This document shows positions 63,667 through 64,000 of a stretch of 64,000 bases of DNA, in pieces. The stretch is taken from NCBI GenBank assembly GCA_027422505.1, contig JAPQWV010000017.1, positions 19,097,501 to 19,161,500 on the forward strand. The letters run 5' to 3'. How positions within the stretch are numbered: the stretch's first letter is position 1; every line of letters begins with the position of its first letter. The translations under genes and the position numbers were made by a program. Source of the DNA: Craterostigma plantagineum. Its lineage: Eukaryota; Streptophyta; Magnoliopsida; Lamiales; Linderniaceae. A model generated the notes under the pieces. It saw only the letters and a program-made list of their open reading frames with translations. It was not told where the DNA came from and did no database searches.

Positions 63667-64000
63667 TTGCCTCTAGATCTGACTCTGAAAAAGAATAATC
63701 TGTCTTTTTTTTTGTTTACACATGCATGATATGAAAATACCTATATATTCTCACGGCTCCCTTGCATATGCTTGTAGGTCCCCTGCATATGCGCTTGGGT
63801 CCGCTGTATAGCGTACGGTTCCCATGCAGCAAGGGACCCGTGTGAATATTCAGGAGACCCTGCGCCTGTGCTTCAGTTCTAACATGAGAATTCGAAAACG
63901 CATCGATTCAGCTCGAATCTCACTGGAATTACCGTCACCCAGCATATACATCAAACCCAATCAATTCCGCATCTAATTGACTGAAAAATCATGACTTTCA
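63667..64000 (-). repeat. GRF gene leader and further array units
   Basis: 63667-63760 is a diverged copy of 61940-62040 (GATCTGACTCTGAAAAAGAATAAT, then a T run and CATGATATGAAAATACC). 63750-63855 has more GGGTCCC/CTTGCATATGC units. The last 145 bp has nothing recognisable. Confidence 0.6.

Overview
This is a piece of a plant nuclear genome, very probably a eudicot. Intron-containing genes for chloroplast, mitochondrial and cytoskeletal proteins (inner-envelope protein, thylakoid-lumen candidate, mitochondrial ATP synthase gamma, actin, CDPK, AIPP2-like PHD protein, UGT91-type glycosyltransferase) sit in AT-rich DNA crowded with plant transposons (Athila-like and copia LTR elements, a Cassandra-type 5S-bearing LTR, MULEs, hAT, Stowaway and Tourist MITEs, a tRNA-derived SINE). 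I could not identify the species; the gene content would fit an asterid, but that is a guess. All exon joins below were worked out by hand from GT/AG sites, reading phase and protein similarity recalled from known families.

Layout. 1-6.5 kb: the 3' half of a pol-less Athila-like retrotransposon whose LTR has cut into a Mutator-like (MULE) transposase; a convergent GRF zinc-finger gene follows. 6.6-8.8 kb: MITEs, two with clear target duplications. 9.1-10.65 kb: UGT91-like gene. 10.9-12.35 kb: mitochondrial ribosomal protein mL43 on the other strand, apparently frameshifted. 12.5-14 kb: foldback MITE and a GGGTCCC array. 15.36-15.96 kb: small lumenal-type protein. 16.3-21.85 kb: a MULE-like element whose interior is almost entirely GTACC-motif repeats. 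22.2-23.0 kb: 5' three exons of a VPS60/CHMP5 gene. 23.8-26.9 kb: CDPK (minus). 28.4-30.7 kb: chloroplast inner-envelope protein (minus). 31-33.6 kb: hAT MITE, solo LTR, Pack-MULE-like element. 34.2-41.3 kb: 12-exon AIPP2-like gene (minus). 41.6-43.75 kb: foldback MITE and a hAT nested in a hAT. 44.8-47.9 kb: ATP synthase gamma. 48.5-50.4 kb: decayed ZMYM1-like hAT with a SINE. 50.5-55 kb: GGTATAAT-array element split by a copia insertion. 55.8-58.4 kb: actin with one extra base. 59.1-64 kb: hAT and Stowaway MITEs, then GGAACCC/GGGTCCC arrays, a Cassandra-type solo LTR, a 0.57-kb palindrome and a second GRF zinc-finger gene.

The most interesting signal is a recurring architecture. GRF zinc-finger/coiled-coil genes are found in or beside MULE-like elements three times (about 6.0, 17.5 and 63.6 kb), in two of them arranged like mudrA/mudrB with the transposase on the opposite strand. 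In two of them the space next to the GRF gene has been filled by short-motif arrays (GTACC; GGAACCC). Two further arrays (GGGTCCC at 13.7 kb, GGTATAAT at 54.5 kb) look like the same process in other families.

Caution: mL43, actin and the 63.6-kb GRF gene each carry a single extra base in a homopolymer inside otherwise well conserved coding sequence. Uncorrected sequencing indels are as plausible as real pseudogenes.
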